Positions 13,101 through 24,135 of a stretch of DNA of 64,000 nt are shown here, one piece after another (position 1 is the stretch's first letter; every line of letters starts with the position of its first letter). The position numbers were made by a program, and so were the translations under genes. The DNA comes from Prorocentrum cordatum (taxonomy: Eukaryota; Sar; Dinophyceae; Prorocentrales; Prorocentraceae): assembly GCA_963575745.1 (NCBI GenBank), contig CAUYUJ010017983.1, positions 18,501-82,500 of the forward strand, read 5' to 3'. The notes under the pieces are model-generated. The model ran no database searches. It had not been told where the DNA came from and worked only from the letters and a program-made list of their open reading frames with translations.

Positions 13101-14650
13101 CCCGACAGTCCAAGTACACCATCTTGGACGCTTTATACATCTGTTGGGTGAAGTTCATCCACGCCGCCAAAGTATTACTGCGATGGCGCAGGATGCCGCA
13201 ACACCGATGACGCCAATAACCAGTTTATCGAACACCGTATACGAGCTTCAGAACAACACGCTAGCATTATGAAAGTCTGAAGCGGCATTCCCGGGGCCAT
13301 GGGCGACTTGGGCGAATATCTCAAACGGCGTGCCATGCCCCGTGCTTTATACAGACTCCTGGCCGAAGCGTTGTCCGCTAGCCACTCGTTTGCCTCCTGC
13401 CGCGGACGACGGCGTGCGGCCATCCGTGCTTCCTGACCTTGGAGGTCCAGAGTTCGAGGAATCCGAGGCCGCGCGCCAGGAACGCGATTTCCGCGTCCGT
13501 GAGATTGCACTTGGCGGTATTGCTCAGGCCACGGCGGCAGCCAAAGTAAACGGGGTCCTCGCGGCGAAGACTAGCGCGGACGGTGGCGTAGCATTCCGAA
13601 GAGGCGATTTCGCGGACTACCATCGGCCAGTTGCCACTATGGGCAACGACGCTGGTCGGGGTGGTCTTTGTCTCCGAAGTGGGCGAGGAACGAGGGGAGC
13701 TTGTAGCCGCGACTGGGACGAGAGATGGTGGTTCAGTTCTCTCGTGTTAGATTTTTTTCATCGAGGTGTTCCTCGTCGAGGAACTTGGCGGGGAAGCGTG
13801 GCCATGATAACCGTCGCATCCGACATTTCGGACCTTCCGACCGCGAGGAAATTATCCCGACTATCTCTGGGCGGCGAATTAATCTCGAATGCGCGTGCGG
13901 CGCCGCAGTCGCCGTCAGTGCTCGCTCCAGGATCGACGACGCCATTGCCGCAAGGCTGGCTAAAAGCGCCCCCTCGTTGCCGCCCTACCAGGGAGCTGGC
14001 CGAGGCGCGCTGATCTACGGCGACAGTAGCATCCAGCCCGGCGTCCACTGCTACCGGTCCGCGCTTGCCCCTCGTCTCAATATCTGGGACATCGCTGGCA
14101 GCGACCATGCTCGCCTCGCGCAGTGCTTGTTTGCAACTGGGCCCGCCAGCTCGTCTCGCGAGGGACTCGCTCGGTTTCCAAACCTGACCGATGGGCCTCA
14201 AGATGGCGGTGGCCGCGGGGGTGCGAACCTCCCCGAGACCCTGGTCGGCGTCGTGCGAGGAGACGGACGTCTATCTACAATCGGAGGGCGTGATGACGAA
14301 GAGGATGCGATGATCATGCGCGCTTGGCACCGAACACCAGTGCGTGGAATAATGCACCTTTGCTGAACGGCTTCGCGCCCCCTGTTCGACCACCAACCCA
14401 ATTGTGCACGTAGACACTTGGTTAGTACCCAGGAGGCCGAGAGCTCCCAGTTTAAACAGGACCTCGTGCACTTATGTGAGCACGAGCAAAGTGGCATCGT
14501 GCTTTCTTACCAACCTTGTGGTGTCCCTTGTGGTGGCCATCGATGTGTCAGGCAACGGCGACAGTGACGACCGCTATGGCAAGCGCTTGGCCGGTGCTCT
14601 CCTGTCAGTGGCTATTTTCGACTCGTGGTCCAGGGTGCGCAGAGCAGATT
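7140..14650 (+). mobile_element. Decayed retroelement in the spacer (unit 1 copy)
   Basis: This 7.5-kb stretch keeps codon-like composition in many short, broken plus-strand frames. The clearest segment is a retropepsin-like region (10199-11044). A C-x2-C ... H-x-x-H segment near 9829-9909 (CPNCLDNLHPW, NHFSHAE) resembles the zinc-binding part found upstream of the protease in dinoflagellate copia-like polyproteins; this comparison is from memory. I could not place a reverse transcriptase or LTRs. The same relic occupies about 24136-31640, so the insertion predates the tandem duplication. Ends are approximate. Confidence 0.45.
10199..11044 (+). pseudogene. Retroelement protease-like segment (broken), unit 1
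   Basis: It contains MLVDYGSRINLIG (near 10367), a D-[ST]-G-[SA]-like retropepsin signature with Tyr in place of Ser/Thr, followed by SGVEQGS, an RKKAAILVLRGG strand, EGYRII and PSGCLSVPC. This series matches the order of conserved blocks in the protease region of dinoflagellate Ty1/copia-type Pol proteins (from memory). In-frame stops (TAA at about 10454 and a further TGA about 30 bp later) break it. It is not expected to be functional. Confidence 0.45.
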
Positions 14651-14654
14651 GATG

Positions 14655-15330
14655 CCCTTCGTCATGGGCGGCAGGTCGGATCGGTGCAGCTCGGGTCGAC
14701 CTTCGTGACCGATGTGGTGATCTCAGGGGGGCTTCTCATCGCAGGTTTTGGGTTTGTCGCGGCAGCGCGGGATCAGGGGCTTACGTGAGAAGTGACTGCT
14801 TGGCGGCCGCGGCCTGCATTCACCGCGAACAGGAATTTTGTTTCTGGCGTCGTGGGCCGATTCCAAAGCAGTGGGCGATAATGCCCAGTCTGATTTCTAC
14901 TGACGACTGGGATTTCGACGGACAAAGTGACGGCCGCACCCCAGGCTGCTTCGCGCTCGCCGCCAACAGTTTCCCGACGTGCGTGTTTGGTGATGCGAGC
15001 GGGGGGCCTGGCGCGACGGGCCCGAGGTTGCGCCGATTTGCTGTCGGCGTCGCGGTCGTCAGTCAGTTCCAGCCACTTGACGTCGATTGTTATGATGTAG
15101 TTGGTTTGGCGGGTCCTCGTCAGACGGTGGCCCGAGGTGGAGGCTTTGTGGCTCACCGTATTTTCTGCTTGTGGGAACGCGGTCTTCGCCGCGGACTGGA
15201 TGCCTGTCCTTGATGGTTGGACCGCCGAGACGTATCTCAATCCCACACGTGCTGATGCAGATATCTGGGCCCACATCGGAGTTTTTCTTCTGGATGAGGA
15301 TCCCAGCGTGATCGGAGTCAGTTTCGCCCA
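14655..15330. other. Spacer, no gene recognised
   Basis: GC-rich spacer between the retroelement relic and the GGA tract, repeated at about 31645-32310. I see no motif that supports a gene. Confidence 0.5.
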
Positions 15331-15640
15331 AGGAGGCGGAACAAGGAGGAGGAGGAGGAGGAAGAAACGGAGGAGGAGGATGAGGGAGGGGAGGAGGAGG
15401 AGGAGGAGAGGAGGAGGAGGAGGAGAGGAGGAGGGAGGAGGAGAGGAGGAGGAGGAGGAGGAGGGAGGAGGAGGAGGAGGAGGAGGAGGAGGAGGAGGAG
15501 AAGGAGAGAGGAGGAGGAGGAGGAGGAGGGAGGAGGAGAGGAGGAGGAGGAGGAGGAGGAGGAGGGAGGAGGAGGAGGAGGAGGAGGAGGAGGAGGAGGA
15601 GGTGGAGGAGGATGGAGGAGGGGAGGCAGGAGGCGGGAGG
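15331..15640. repeat. (GGA)n polypurine microsatellite, unit 1
   Basis: About 300 bp of nearly pure purine on the plus strand, mostly GGA triplets with GAGGGA interruptions. The second unit has a longer version (32311-32772); with an adjacent extra segment this explains most of the length difference between units. Long open frames across it (poly-Gly, poly-Arg, poly-Glu, poly-Pro, poly-Ser) are artefacts of the repeat. Confidence 0.95.
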
Positions 15641-16061
15641 ACGGTGTGCGAGCGCAGTGATTATTTTGGTGGGGTTATTGTCCAAGCGAAAAAAAATCAG
15701 CCCAGCTCAGGAGGCTTGGGAGTAAAAGCGTGCCAGCCACTCCGGCCTCAATCCCCCCCGCCATTTTCGTGCAAGAGACACTTTGCGGTGCACGTGCGTT
15801 GATTCAAACAGTTGTTTTGGTTCAAGCATGCGTTGCGAACGAATTGCGGGGCACATGCGCGCACCGCCGCGCGCGCACGTCGAAATCATTTGTGTAAGCA
15901 CTCGTTGGTGTTGGAAGCATGCTCGACGCAGTCGTTGCCCACGACGTCCTCGCCGTTGCAGTTCCACGGGTGCAGGGGCGGTGGTTTATAAGATGTGGTC
16001 CTCGCCCTCGCGCCGCGCGCTTTCGTCTTACAAGGTTCCAGCAGTAACAAGGATGGAGGGA

Positions 16062-16485
16062 GGGCGGTTTCTTCTCAAGCTGCGTCTCTCGCTCTGGTGC
16101 CGAGCGCACTCGTCTTCAAATGCTCGAACCCTTGGACGCATGGGGGGCGGTTCCTCTTCAAAGTGTGACCAGAAGTGTAGCATGTGTGGCAGTTGCTTGG
16201 ATAAAGGACGGTTCCTGTTCAACATACCTCCCCGGAAACTTCCTAAACATGTGCGGCCCGAAGTGTAACATCGTGCATCAGTTACACGGGCAAAGGGCAG
16301 CTCCTACCCAAGCAGAGGCTCTCGTTGGCCAGCTCCTTGGTCTTGTAAGTTTTCCTTCGTACCCCTTCGCGTCCGTACGCCTGACAGGATGCAGATGGCA
16401 GCCCCTTTTCAAAATGAGGCTCCTCGCGCCTGAGTGGCAGGCCCGTGGGATGCGCTCGTCTTTCAAAGGGGCGCTTCCTGCACGC
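16062..16485 (+). promoter_or_regulatory. Degenerate upstream repeat array, motif GGGCGGTTCCTCTTCAAA
   Basis: An 18-bp motif recurs six times in one orientation at about 16062, 16145, 16206, 16295, 16396 and 16467 (61-101 bp apart), all within 690 bp upstream of the LHC copy 2 ATG. The block is kept upstream of copy 3 (about 33333-33745). Position and recurrence suggest a candidate regulatory or transcription-start array; function is inferred only. Confidence 0.4.
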
Positions 16486-16486
16486 G

Positions 16487-16504
16487 GAGAGAGAGAGAGA
16501 GAGA

Positions 16505-16545
<41 letters not shown>

Positions 16546-16552
16546 GGAGAGG
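16487..16552. repeat. (GA)n microsatellite
   Basis: A GA dinucleotide tract with two or three interruptions, about 200 bp upstream of the LHC copy 2 ATG. The equivalent tract is at 33756-33817. Confidence 0.9.
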
Positions 16553-16659
16553 AATGCCTCTAGGGACTCATGAGGAAGGGACTTGGGGCGGGAGGGTGTT
16601 TTGCAGTACCGTTGCTGCGTCCTGGGTTTACTCTGGCCCTCCTCCTCCCCGTCACTTCC

Positions 16660-16690
16660 CGTAGCCTTTTTTTGGGCTATTTTTTTCGGT
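16660..16690 (+). promoter_or_regulatory. T-rich element or spliced-leader relic upstream of LHC copy 2
   Basis: CCGTAGCC followed by a T run, GGGCTA and a second T run, about 60-90 bp before the ATG. Dinoflagellate promoters are reported to use a TTTT box in place of TATA, which would fit. The order CCGTAGCC-T(n)-GGGCT also resembles the 22-nt spliced leader with small indels, so it could be a leader relic from a re-integrated mRNA. The sequence alone does not decide between the two. Confidence 0.35.
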
Positions 16691-16706
16691 ATTGAGGGTG
16701 AGCGTT

Positions 16707-16734
16707 CAGCTCTCTTCTCCCTCACTTAAATCAG
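16707..16734 (+). promoter_or_regulatory. Candidate trans-splice acceptor of LHC copy 2
   Basis: A pyrimidine tract (CTCTCTTCTCCCTCAC) is followed by TTAAATCAG; the AG at 16733-16734 would leave a 15-nt 5' UTR before ATG 16750. Addition of a spliced leader to nuclear mRNAs is general in dinoflagellates. A second AG at 16739-16740 is possible. Confidence 0.55.
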
Positions 16735-16749
16735 GCCCAGTTCCTTGCG

Positions 16750-19700
16750 ATGGCGCGCTCCAGCATCGTTGCTCTCCTCGCCGCTTTCGCCGCCTGCCTG
16801 GCGGCGTGCGGGCTGTGCCGCGCCTTCGTGGCGGCGCCCCTCGGCCACCATGGGCCCCACGGCCACCCTGGGGCAGCCCTGGATCTCGCGGGCGCGCCCG
16901 GAGCGGCGCCCGTCTCCCATTCGGCGGCGCCCACCGGCCTCGGCCTGGCGCTGGTCGGGGCGTCCGCGGCCCTGGCCCTGCTTGCGCGGGGTGCGCTGTC
17001 CAGCGCTGGCAAGGCAGCCGCCCCGCGAGGCTCCGCGCAGCACAGGGTAGCGATGACGGCCTTCGAGAGCGAGCTGGGCGTGCAGGACCCGGTTGGCTTC
17101 TGGGACCCCGCCGGCTTCACGGCGGACGGTAGCACGGAGAATTTCGCCCGCCGGCGCCAGACGGAGCTGAAGCACGGGCGCGTGTCCATGCTGGCGACCA
17201 TGGGCTACATCACCCCAGAGATCACCGGCAAGCTGCCAGGGTACCTGTCGCCGTCCGCGGGCCTGAAGTTCGCGGACATCCCGAACGGGCTCGGCGCGAT
17301 CTCCAAGGTACCCGCGGCGGGCTGGGCGCAGATCGTGGCGTACGGTGCGTTCTGCGAGCTGTCCCAGGACCAGTCCGCTGGCACCGCTGCTGCGGCGGGT
17401 GACTTCGGCTTCAAGGTGCTGACGTCCAGCGACGCCGCAGAGAAGCAGAAGAAGTTGGCGGCTGAGATCGCCAACGGCCGTCTGGCCATGATGGCGATCA
17501 TCGGAATGTTTTTCCAGGACGGCTTGACTGGCTCCGCCTGGGGCGACTGGGCGCTCTACACGGGGTCTCCGTTGCGCGCGTTCGAGAGCGAGCTGGGCGT
17601 GCAGGACCCGGTTGGCTTCTGGGACCCCGCTGGCTTCACGGCGGACGGTAGCACGGAGAATTTCGCCCGCCGGCGCCAGACGGAGCTGAAGCACGGGCGC
17701 GTGTCCATGCTGGCGACCATGGGCTACATCACCCCAGAGATCACCGGCAAGCTGCCAGGGTACCTGTCGCCGTCCGCGGGCCTGAAGTTCGCGGACATCC
17801 CGAACGGGCTCGGTGCGATCTCCAAGGTTCCCGCGGCGGGCTGGGCGCAGATCGTGGCGTACGGTGCGTTCTGCGAGCTGTCCCAGGACCAGTCCGCTGG
17901 CACCGCTGCTGCGGCGGGTGACTTCGGCTTCAAGGTGCTGACGTCCAGCGACGCCGCAGAGAAGCAGAAGAAGTTGGCGGCTGAGATCGCCAACGGCCGT
18001 CTGGCCATGATGGCGATCATCGGAATGTTTTTCCAGGACGGCTTGACCGGCTCCGCCTGGGGCGACTGGGCGCTCTACACGGGGTCTCCGTTGCGCGCGT
18101 TCGAGAGCGAGCTGGGCGTGCAGGACCCGGTTGGCTTCTGGGACCCCGCTGGCTTCACGGCGGACGGTAGCACGGAGAATTTCGCCCGCCGGCGCCAGAC
18201 GGAGCTGAAGCACGGGCGCGTGTCCATGCTGGCGACCATGGGCTACATCACCCCAGAGATCACCGGCAAGCTGCCAGGGTACCTGTCGCCGTCCGCGGGC
18301 CTGAAGTTCGCGGACATCCCGAACGGGCTCGGTGCGATCTCCAAGGTTCCCGCGGCGGGCTGGGCGCAGATCGTGGCGTACGGTGCGTTCTGCGAGCTGT
18401 CCCAGGACCAGTCCGCTGGCACCGCTGCTGCGGCGGGTGACTTCGGCTTCAAGGTGCTGACGTCCAGCGACGCCGCAGAGAAGCAGAAGAAGTTGGCGGC
18501 TGAGATCGCCAACGGCCGTCTGGCCATGATGGCGATCATCGGAATGTTTTTCCAGGACGGCTTGACCGGCTCCGCCTGGGGCGACTGGGCGCTCTACACG
18601 GGGTCTCCGTTGCGCGCGTTCGAGAGCGAGCTGGGCGTGCAGGCCCCATTCGGTTATTGGGACCCGGCCGGCCTGAGCAAGGACGGCGATACTGAGGCCT
18701 TCAAGAGGCGCCGCGTCACTGAGATCAAGCACGGGCGCGTGTCCATGTGGGCGTGTATGGGCTACATCTCCCCTGAGTACTTCAAGTGGCCGGGGTATTG
18801 CTCCCCGTCCAAGGGCCTCAAGTTTGCGGACATCCCCAATGGTCTCGCAGCACTCTCCAAGATTCCAGGCGCGGGATGGGTCCAGATCTTCCTGTTCTGT
18901 GGCCTGCTCGAGAAGGGCCTGTTCGTGTACGACCCATCGAGGGCCCCGGGTGACTATGAAAACGGTGGCGTGCTGGGCGTGCCCAACGGCAGTACTTTGC
19001 CTGCTGGGGAGCTTAAATCCCGCAAGCTGAATGCGGAGATCGCGAATGGAAGGCTGGCGATGATGGCGATCATAGGCATGTTCTATCAGGATGGCTTGAC
19101 CGGCTCTGCATGGGGAGACTGGGCGCTCTACACCGACTCTCCGTTGCGCGCGTTCGAGAGCGAGCTGGGCGTTCAGGACCCAGTTGGCTTCTGGGATCCC
19201 GCTGGCTTCACGGCGGACGGTAGCACAGAGAATTTCGCCCGCCGGCGCCAGACGGAGCTGAAGCACGGGCGCGTGTCCATGCTGGCGACCATGGGCTACA
19301 TCACCCCAGAGATCACTGGCAAGCTGCCAGGGTACCTGTCGCCGTCCGCGGGCCTGAAGTTCGCGGACATCCCGAACGGGCTCGGTGCGATCTCCAAGGT
19401 TCCCGCGGCGGGCTGGGCGCAGATCGTGGCGTACGGTGCGTTCTGCGAGCTGTCCCAGGACCAGTCCGCCGGCACCGCTGCCGCGGCGGGCGACTTCGGC
19501 TTCAAGGTGCTGACGTCCAGCGACGCCGCGGAGAAGCAGAAGAAGTTGGCGGCCGAGATCGCCAATGGCCGCCTAGCCATGATGGCGATCATCGGAATGT
19601 TTTTCCAGGACGGCTTGACCGGCTCTGCCTGGGGCGACTGGGCGCTCTACACGGGGTCTCCGTTGCGCGCGTTCGAGAGCGAGCTGGGCGTGCAGGCCCC

Positions 19701-21649
19701 TGTGGGCTACTGGGATCCCCTTGGCCTGAGCGCCGACGGCGACGCCGACTCCTTCAAGCGGCGCCGGGAGACGGAGCTGAAGCACGGACGGGTGTCGATG
19801 CTCGCGACGATGGGCTACATCTCCCCCGAGTACTTCAAGTTCGCTGGTTACCTCTCGCCGTCCACCAGTCTGAAGTTCTCGGACGTGCCGAACGGCCTTG
19901 GCGCGCTCGCAAAGGTGCCAGGAGCTGGCATCTGTCAGTGGGTCATCTTTTGCGGGCTGGTGGAGGTCAACTTCGGTTTCGGCGCCTTCAAGCGGGGCAG
20001 CGAGCCAGGCAACTACGGGTGGAGGGCGATCACCTCGACCGACCCCGAGACGAAGCAGAAGAAGCTCAGGGCCGAGCTCGCCAACGGCCGCCTGGCCATG
20101 ATGGCGATCATCGGCATGTTTTTCCAGGACGGTTTGACCGGCTCTGCCTGGGGCGACTGGGCGCTCTACACGGACTCCCCGCTCCGCGCGTTCGAGAGCG
20201 AGCTGGGCGTGCAGGCTCCCGTGGGCTACTGGGATCCGGCGGGGTACAGCCAGGATGGGGATGCCGAGGCATTCAGGCGCCGCCGTATGACCGAGATCAA
20301 GCATGGCCGCGTCTCCATGATCGCGTGCATCGGCTACATCGTGCCCGAGTACTTCAAGTGGCCAGGGCTCGTGTCGCCCTCGAACGACCTGGCCTTCAGT
20401 GACGTGCCGAACGGCCTGGCCGCCCTCTCCAAGATCCCCGCTGGAGGTTGGGCTCAGACATTCCTGTTCGCGGGCCTCATCGAGATTGGATACTTCTCGC
20501 AGGAGGATGGCAGAGCTCCCGGGGATTTCGCGAATGCTGGGCCCTTGGGCGTGCCCAACGGAGCTCCCAGCATGACCGATACCGAGGCCAGGAAGACCAA
20601 GCTCAACGCCGAGATTGCGAACGGTCGCCTGGCCATGATGGCGATCATCGGCATGTTCTTCCAGGACGGCCTGACCGGCGCTGCATGGGGTGACTGGGCG
20701 CTCTACACGGACTCCCCGCTCCGCGCCGAGCCCGTCTCCGTCGCCGCCGCCGCCGCCGCGGCCGCCGCGGCCAAGGGCGCGGTGGCGGCGGGCTCCGCGA
20801 AGGCGGCGGGCGCCATGGCGGCCTCGGGCGCGGCCGCGGGCGCGGGCGTGCTCAGGCAGGGGAAGACGGCGCCTGGCCTGGCCACCAGCTACGAGCCCTT
20901 CGGCCCGGGCCCATTCGACCCCGCGAAGCAGGTGGGGGCGCTCCCGCCGCTCGGCTTCTGGGACCCTGCGGGCCTGTGCACGGACGAGGCCACCTTCCGC
21001 AAGTACCGCACGGCCGAGATCAAGCACGCCCGCGTGGCCATGATGGCGGCCATCGGCCTCACCGCGGCCCACGGCAACAAGTTCCCGTGGGTCAGCCCGG
21101 AGACCCCCTCCGGCCTGGCGGCCCTGCAGGAGTCTAGGTCTCCCAGATGAGGTCCGAGTAGATGGTGTCGGAGGATCGCGCCACGTCGCCGATGCATCCG
21201 CGATGCGCCTCGATGCGGAGCCCAGTTCTCTCCACGCCGACGTCGCCGATGTACCCCCGACGCATCGGCGATGCATCGACGATGCGGCGCGATCTCCTCC
21301 GACCCTGGCTACCCTGACCCTCCTCTGGGAGGCGTCCAAGGAGCCGGCGGCCGCCCAGGCCTTCGGCATCCTCTTCCTGACGGCGGGGTTCTACGAGCTG
21401 AAGTTCTGGACCGAGAGCGAGTCGAGGGCTCCCGGCGACTTCGGCGACCCCGCAGGGTGGACGACCACCTTCGGAGGCGTCCAGTTCGACGACGAGCTCC
21501 GCAATCGCGAGCTCAACAACGGCCGCTTCTCGATGTTCGCAGTCATCGGGATCCTGGTGGCGGAGCAGTGGACCGGCCTGGACGGGGTTGACCAGTTCGA
21601 TGCCGCCATGAAGCGATGGCAGGGGATGGGCGGTTTCGAGAACTTCTGA
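16750..21649 (+). CDS. LHC polyprotein copy 2, intact (exons 16750-21129 and 21332-21649; 1565 aa)
   Basis: Precursor of eight chlorophyll a/c (peridinin-type) light-harvesting proteins of the thylakoid. Residues 1-25 form a signal peptide; RAFVAAPL follows with the Phe typical of red-lineage plastid transit starts, then a transit region and a second hydrophobic segment (about 63-82), the class I dinoflagellate presequence. Modules start at about 113, 286, 459, 632, 810, 983, 1156 and 1399. Each has helix 1 (E-[LI]-K-H-G-R-V-S-M) and helix 3 (A-E-[IL]-A-N-G-R-L-A-M-M) and ends in SPLRAFESELGVQ, the likely processing linker. Modules 1-3 and 5 are essentially one sequence; 4, 6 and 7 differ. 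An Ala/Gly-rich stretch (1327-1390) precedes module 8, whose helix 1 has KHAR instead of KHGR. ATG 16750 is chosen for the presequence and nearby acceptor. Confidence 0.95.
21130..21331 (+). other. Fold-back intron of LHC copy 2 (202 bp)
   Basis: The intron has inverted-repeat arms of about 75 bp at roughly 75-80% identity: CTCCCAGA-GAGG near its left end pairs with CCTC-TCTGGGAG at its right end, and GTCGGAGGA..TCGCGCC pairs with GGCGCGATCTCCTCCGAC. GAGTCTAGG just outside the left arm and GCGTCCAAGG just outside the right arm look like an imperfect target-site duplication. The right arm itself supplies the AG acceptor. This is the layout of an introner (a transposon-derived intron). Confidence 0.7.
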
Positions 21650-23225
21650 TCGTTTTCATTTTTGCATCGCTGTCGGCTTGCCGGCTCGGGGGCCTCCTAC
21701 CCGTCGGCAGATCGCGGCAGTCGCCCTCTCGGGCTCGTTTTTTTTGAAACCCAGGCTGGGAGGCAGTTCTATGTATTCCATGAGTCCTGCACAATTTTCT
21801 TGAATCTGCTGTACACGAGTCCACCGCCTTTCTTGTGACCTCCTACACATTGAGGAGGCATTCAGTCTGGCTGAATACGGGGAAGTGATCACACCTGCAT
21901 GGCTTCTACTGCATGCTGAATCGCATCTCTGGGGGAGGTTGTGGGAACGGAGGTGGAGGAGGGTGGCGCAGTAGTTGGAGCAAGAGGACAGCCTTTCTCT
22001 AGAAGGCTTTGTACATCGCCCTTGGCGGCTGCTGAAGTGTGCGCGCGCGGCAGGGCTGTAATGATCGGATTGTGCGCCGTGCCTGAGAAGTTGTACACTC
22101 GTACATGTCCTGTCATGTTGGAACAACGCCCTGATAGAGTTGTGCCATCTTTCCGCGGCATATCCGTTACCGTGCCAGCGCAGCATTATGCAGAATGGTT
22201 CTACCAAGCTCTCCCGAATAGGCTCGGTCGAACCCTCCTGAGTCCGTGTGGGAAGCAGCGCTACGATGCCGTAGCCTGGCATGGCCGTGACGTTGCATGG
22301 TGCATGGTTGTTGCGTTGCTACGCGCGGGTTTCTCCAAAGTTTCTTGAGGAACCTCTGCGGCCTTTTTGGGCTTCCCCTGGGAGCCTCTTGGGGCCCTTT
22401 GGGGAGTCTTGGGGCCTTCTTTGGAGCGATGGTCCTATCGAGCTCTCTCTCGAAGAGACTCGTCAGATTTCGGGACCGTCTTGGAGTTTTGCCGGAACGG
22501 TCCTCGGCCGTCTTGAGGTTCTCGGGCCATCGTGGTTTTTTTTTTTTGGATGGCCTTGGGGCCCTCTGGGGCCATCTTCGGGCTTTCCGAAGCCCCCTCG
22601 AGGCTATCTTAGATCGATGCGGTTTGTCAATGTTACTTGCCTCTAAGGGATTTGGCTCGGTGGCTCGTTGTGCTTGTGCGTCCTTCGTTCTCCCGCCTGC
22701 GTCTGCGGCACCCTGGCGTCGCAAGCTCGAAAGTGCCAGGCTGGAGCTAGGGGATCTTCCCCGAGGGGTTTCGGAAGGTACGTGCGTGTTCTCATGCGTG
22801 CGCTGACGCATGCACGCACACGCACACGTACTTCCGTTCTCGTACCTGGTGTTTCGCCTTCGTAAGTTGCCGAAGTAGAACTATTGAAATGAACTGATTG
22901 TCAATCGACGCTGAGGGGGAGCAGTGGAGTAGAGCGCAAGGGCGGGATCCTTATGGCGGGGCCCTCTGGTCCATGGCCACCACCGCTGAAACCCGACGGA
23001 CATGAGACCAGGATCACTTCGACCTCCTCTTTTCTTCTTCCTCCTGCATTCCTTTTTCCCTCCATCGCCGTTTCGGTTTACTTCTTTCCAAAACAGGCTT
23101 TGCTTAAGGGGTTCTTACCTGCTTGTGAAAGAAGCCTGGCGGGTGCGACGGCGTCTATGAGAGACGACCCTCGGCGATCCCTCACGACCCTCGGCGATCC
23201 CCGGGCTGCTCCGTTGCCCTGTTGC
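21650..23225. other. 3' flank of LHC copy 2, no gene recognised
   Basis: Near-identical to 4634-6230. It includes the CTTGGGGCC-type repeat at about 22350-22600. No supported gene. Confidence 0.6.
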
Positions 23226-23231
23226 CTAGCG

Positions 23232-24132
23232 TTCCTTGGGTTGCCCGGGGTTGCTCGGGGTTGCCCGGGATTGCCCGGGCGGCCCCCGGCCTTGCCCGGG
23301 TTTGCCCGGGGCTGCCCGGGGTTGTCCAGGGGTTCTCTCAATGCCAAGCAGCGCCAAGCAATGCCACGCAATGCCACGCAACACCAAACAATGCGAAGCA
23401 ATGCTAAGCAACGCCACTCAAGGCCAAGCAGTGCCAAGTAGCGCAAAGCATTATCAAGCACTGCTAATCAATGCCAATCAGTGCCAAGCAACACCAATCA
23501 ATGCCAAGCAGTGCAGAGCACCGCCAAGCAACGCCACGCAAGGCCAAGCAGTGCCAAGCACCGCCAAGGAATGCCAAGCACCGCCAAGCAGTGCCACGGA
23601 ATGCAAAACAGTGCCTAGCAATGCCAAGCAATGCCAAACAACACCAAGCAATGCCAAGCAACGCCAAGCAATGCTAAGCAACGCACCAAGAAATGCCAAG
23701 CAATGCCAAGAAATGCCAAGCAATGCCAAGATATGTCAAATAATGGCAACTCATGCCAAGCCATGCCAAGCAACCCGAAGCAATGCCAAGCACGGCCAAG
23801 CAAAGCCAACCAATGTCAAGCACTGACAAGCAATGCAACGCAATGCCAAACAATGCCACGCAATGCCAAGCATTGCCAATCAATTCCAAGCAATGCCGAT
23901 CACACCCAGCCAATGCCAAGCAATGCCGAGCAATGCCAAGCAATTTCGAGCAATGCCAAGCAATACCAAGGAATGCAAAACAATGCCAAGCACCCCCAAG
24001 CAATGCCAAGCCATGCCAAGCAGTGCCGAACAGTGCCAAGCAACGCCAAGCAATGCAGGCAATGCTCAGCAATGTCTAGCATTGCCAAGCAGTACCAAGC
24101 AATGCCATGCAATGTCAAGCACCGCCGAGCAA
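23232..24132. repeat. Decamer minisatellites of unit 2 (GGGTTGCCCG then CCAAGCAATG)
   Basis: Same two arrays as 6236-7136, with the switch between units at about 23335. The order of decamer variants is almost the same as in unit 1, so the array was copied as a block rather than expanded separately in each unit. Confidence 0.95.
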
Positions 24133-24135
24133 TGA

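Noticed and set aside
13430-13750. VREIALGG ... FRRGD considered as an integrase C-terminal segment
   Set aside because: Too short and diverged to assign without a profile search; covered by the general retroelement-relic entry.
15983-15992. TTTATAAG considered as a TATA box for LHC copy 2
   Set aside because: It is over 750 bp from the ATG, and dinoflagellate core promoters are not known to use TATA boxes.
16726-19266. 846-codon minus-strand open frame opposite LHC copy 2 (and its equivalents opposite copies 1 and 3, including 41663-44656)
   Set aside because: It mirrors the repeated LHC modules with strong GC3 bias; an open antisense frame is expected and the peptide has no motif.
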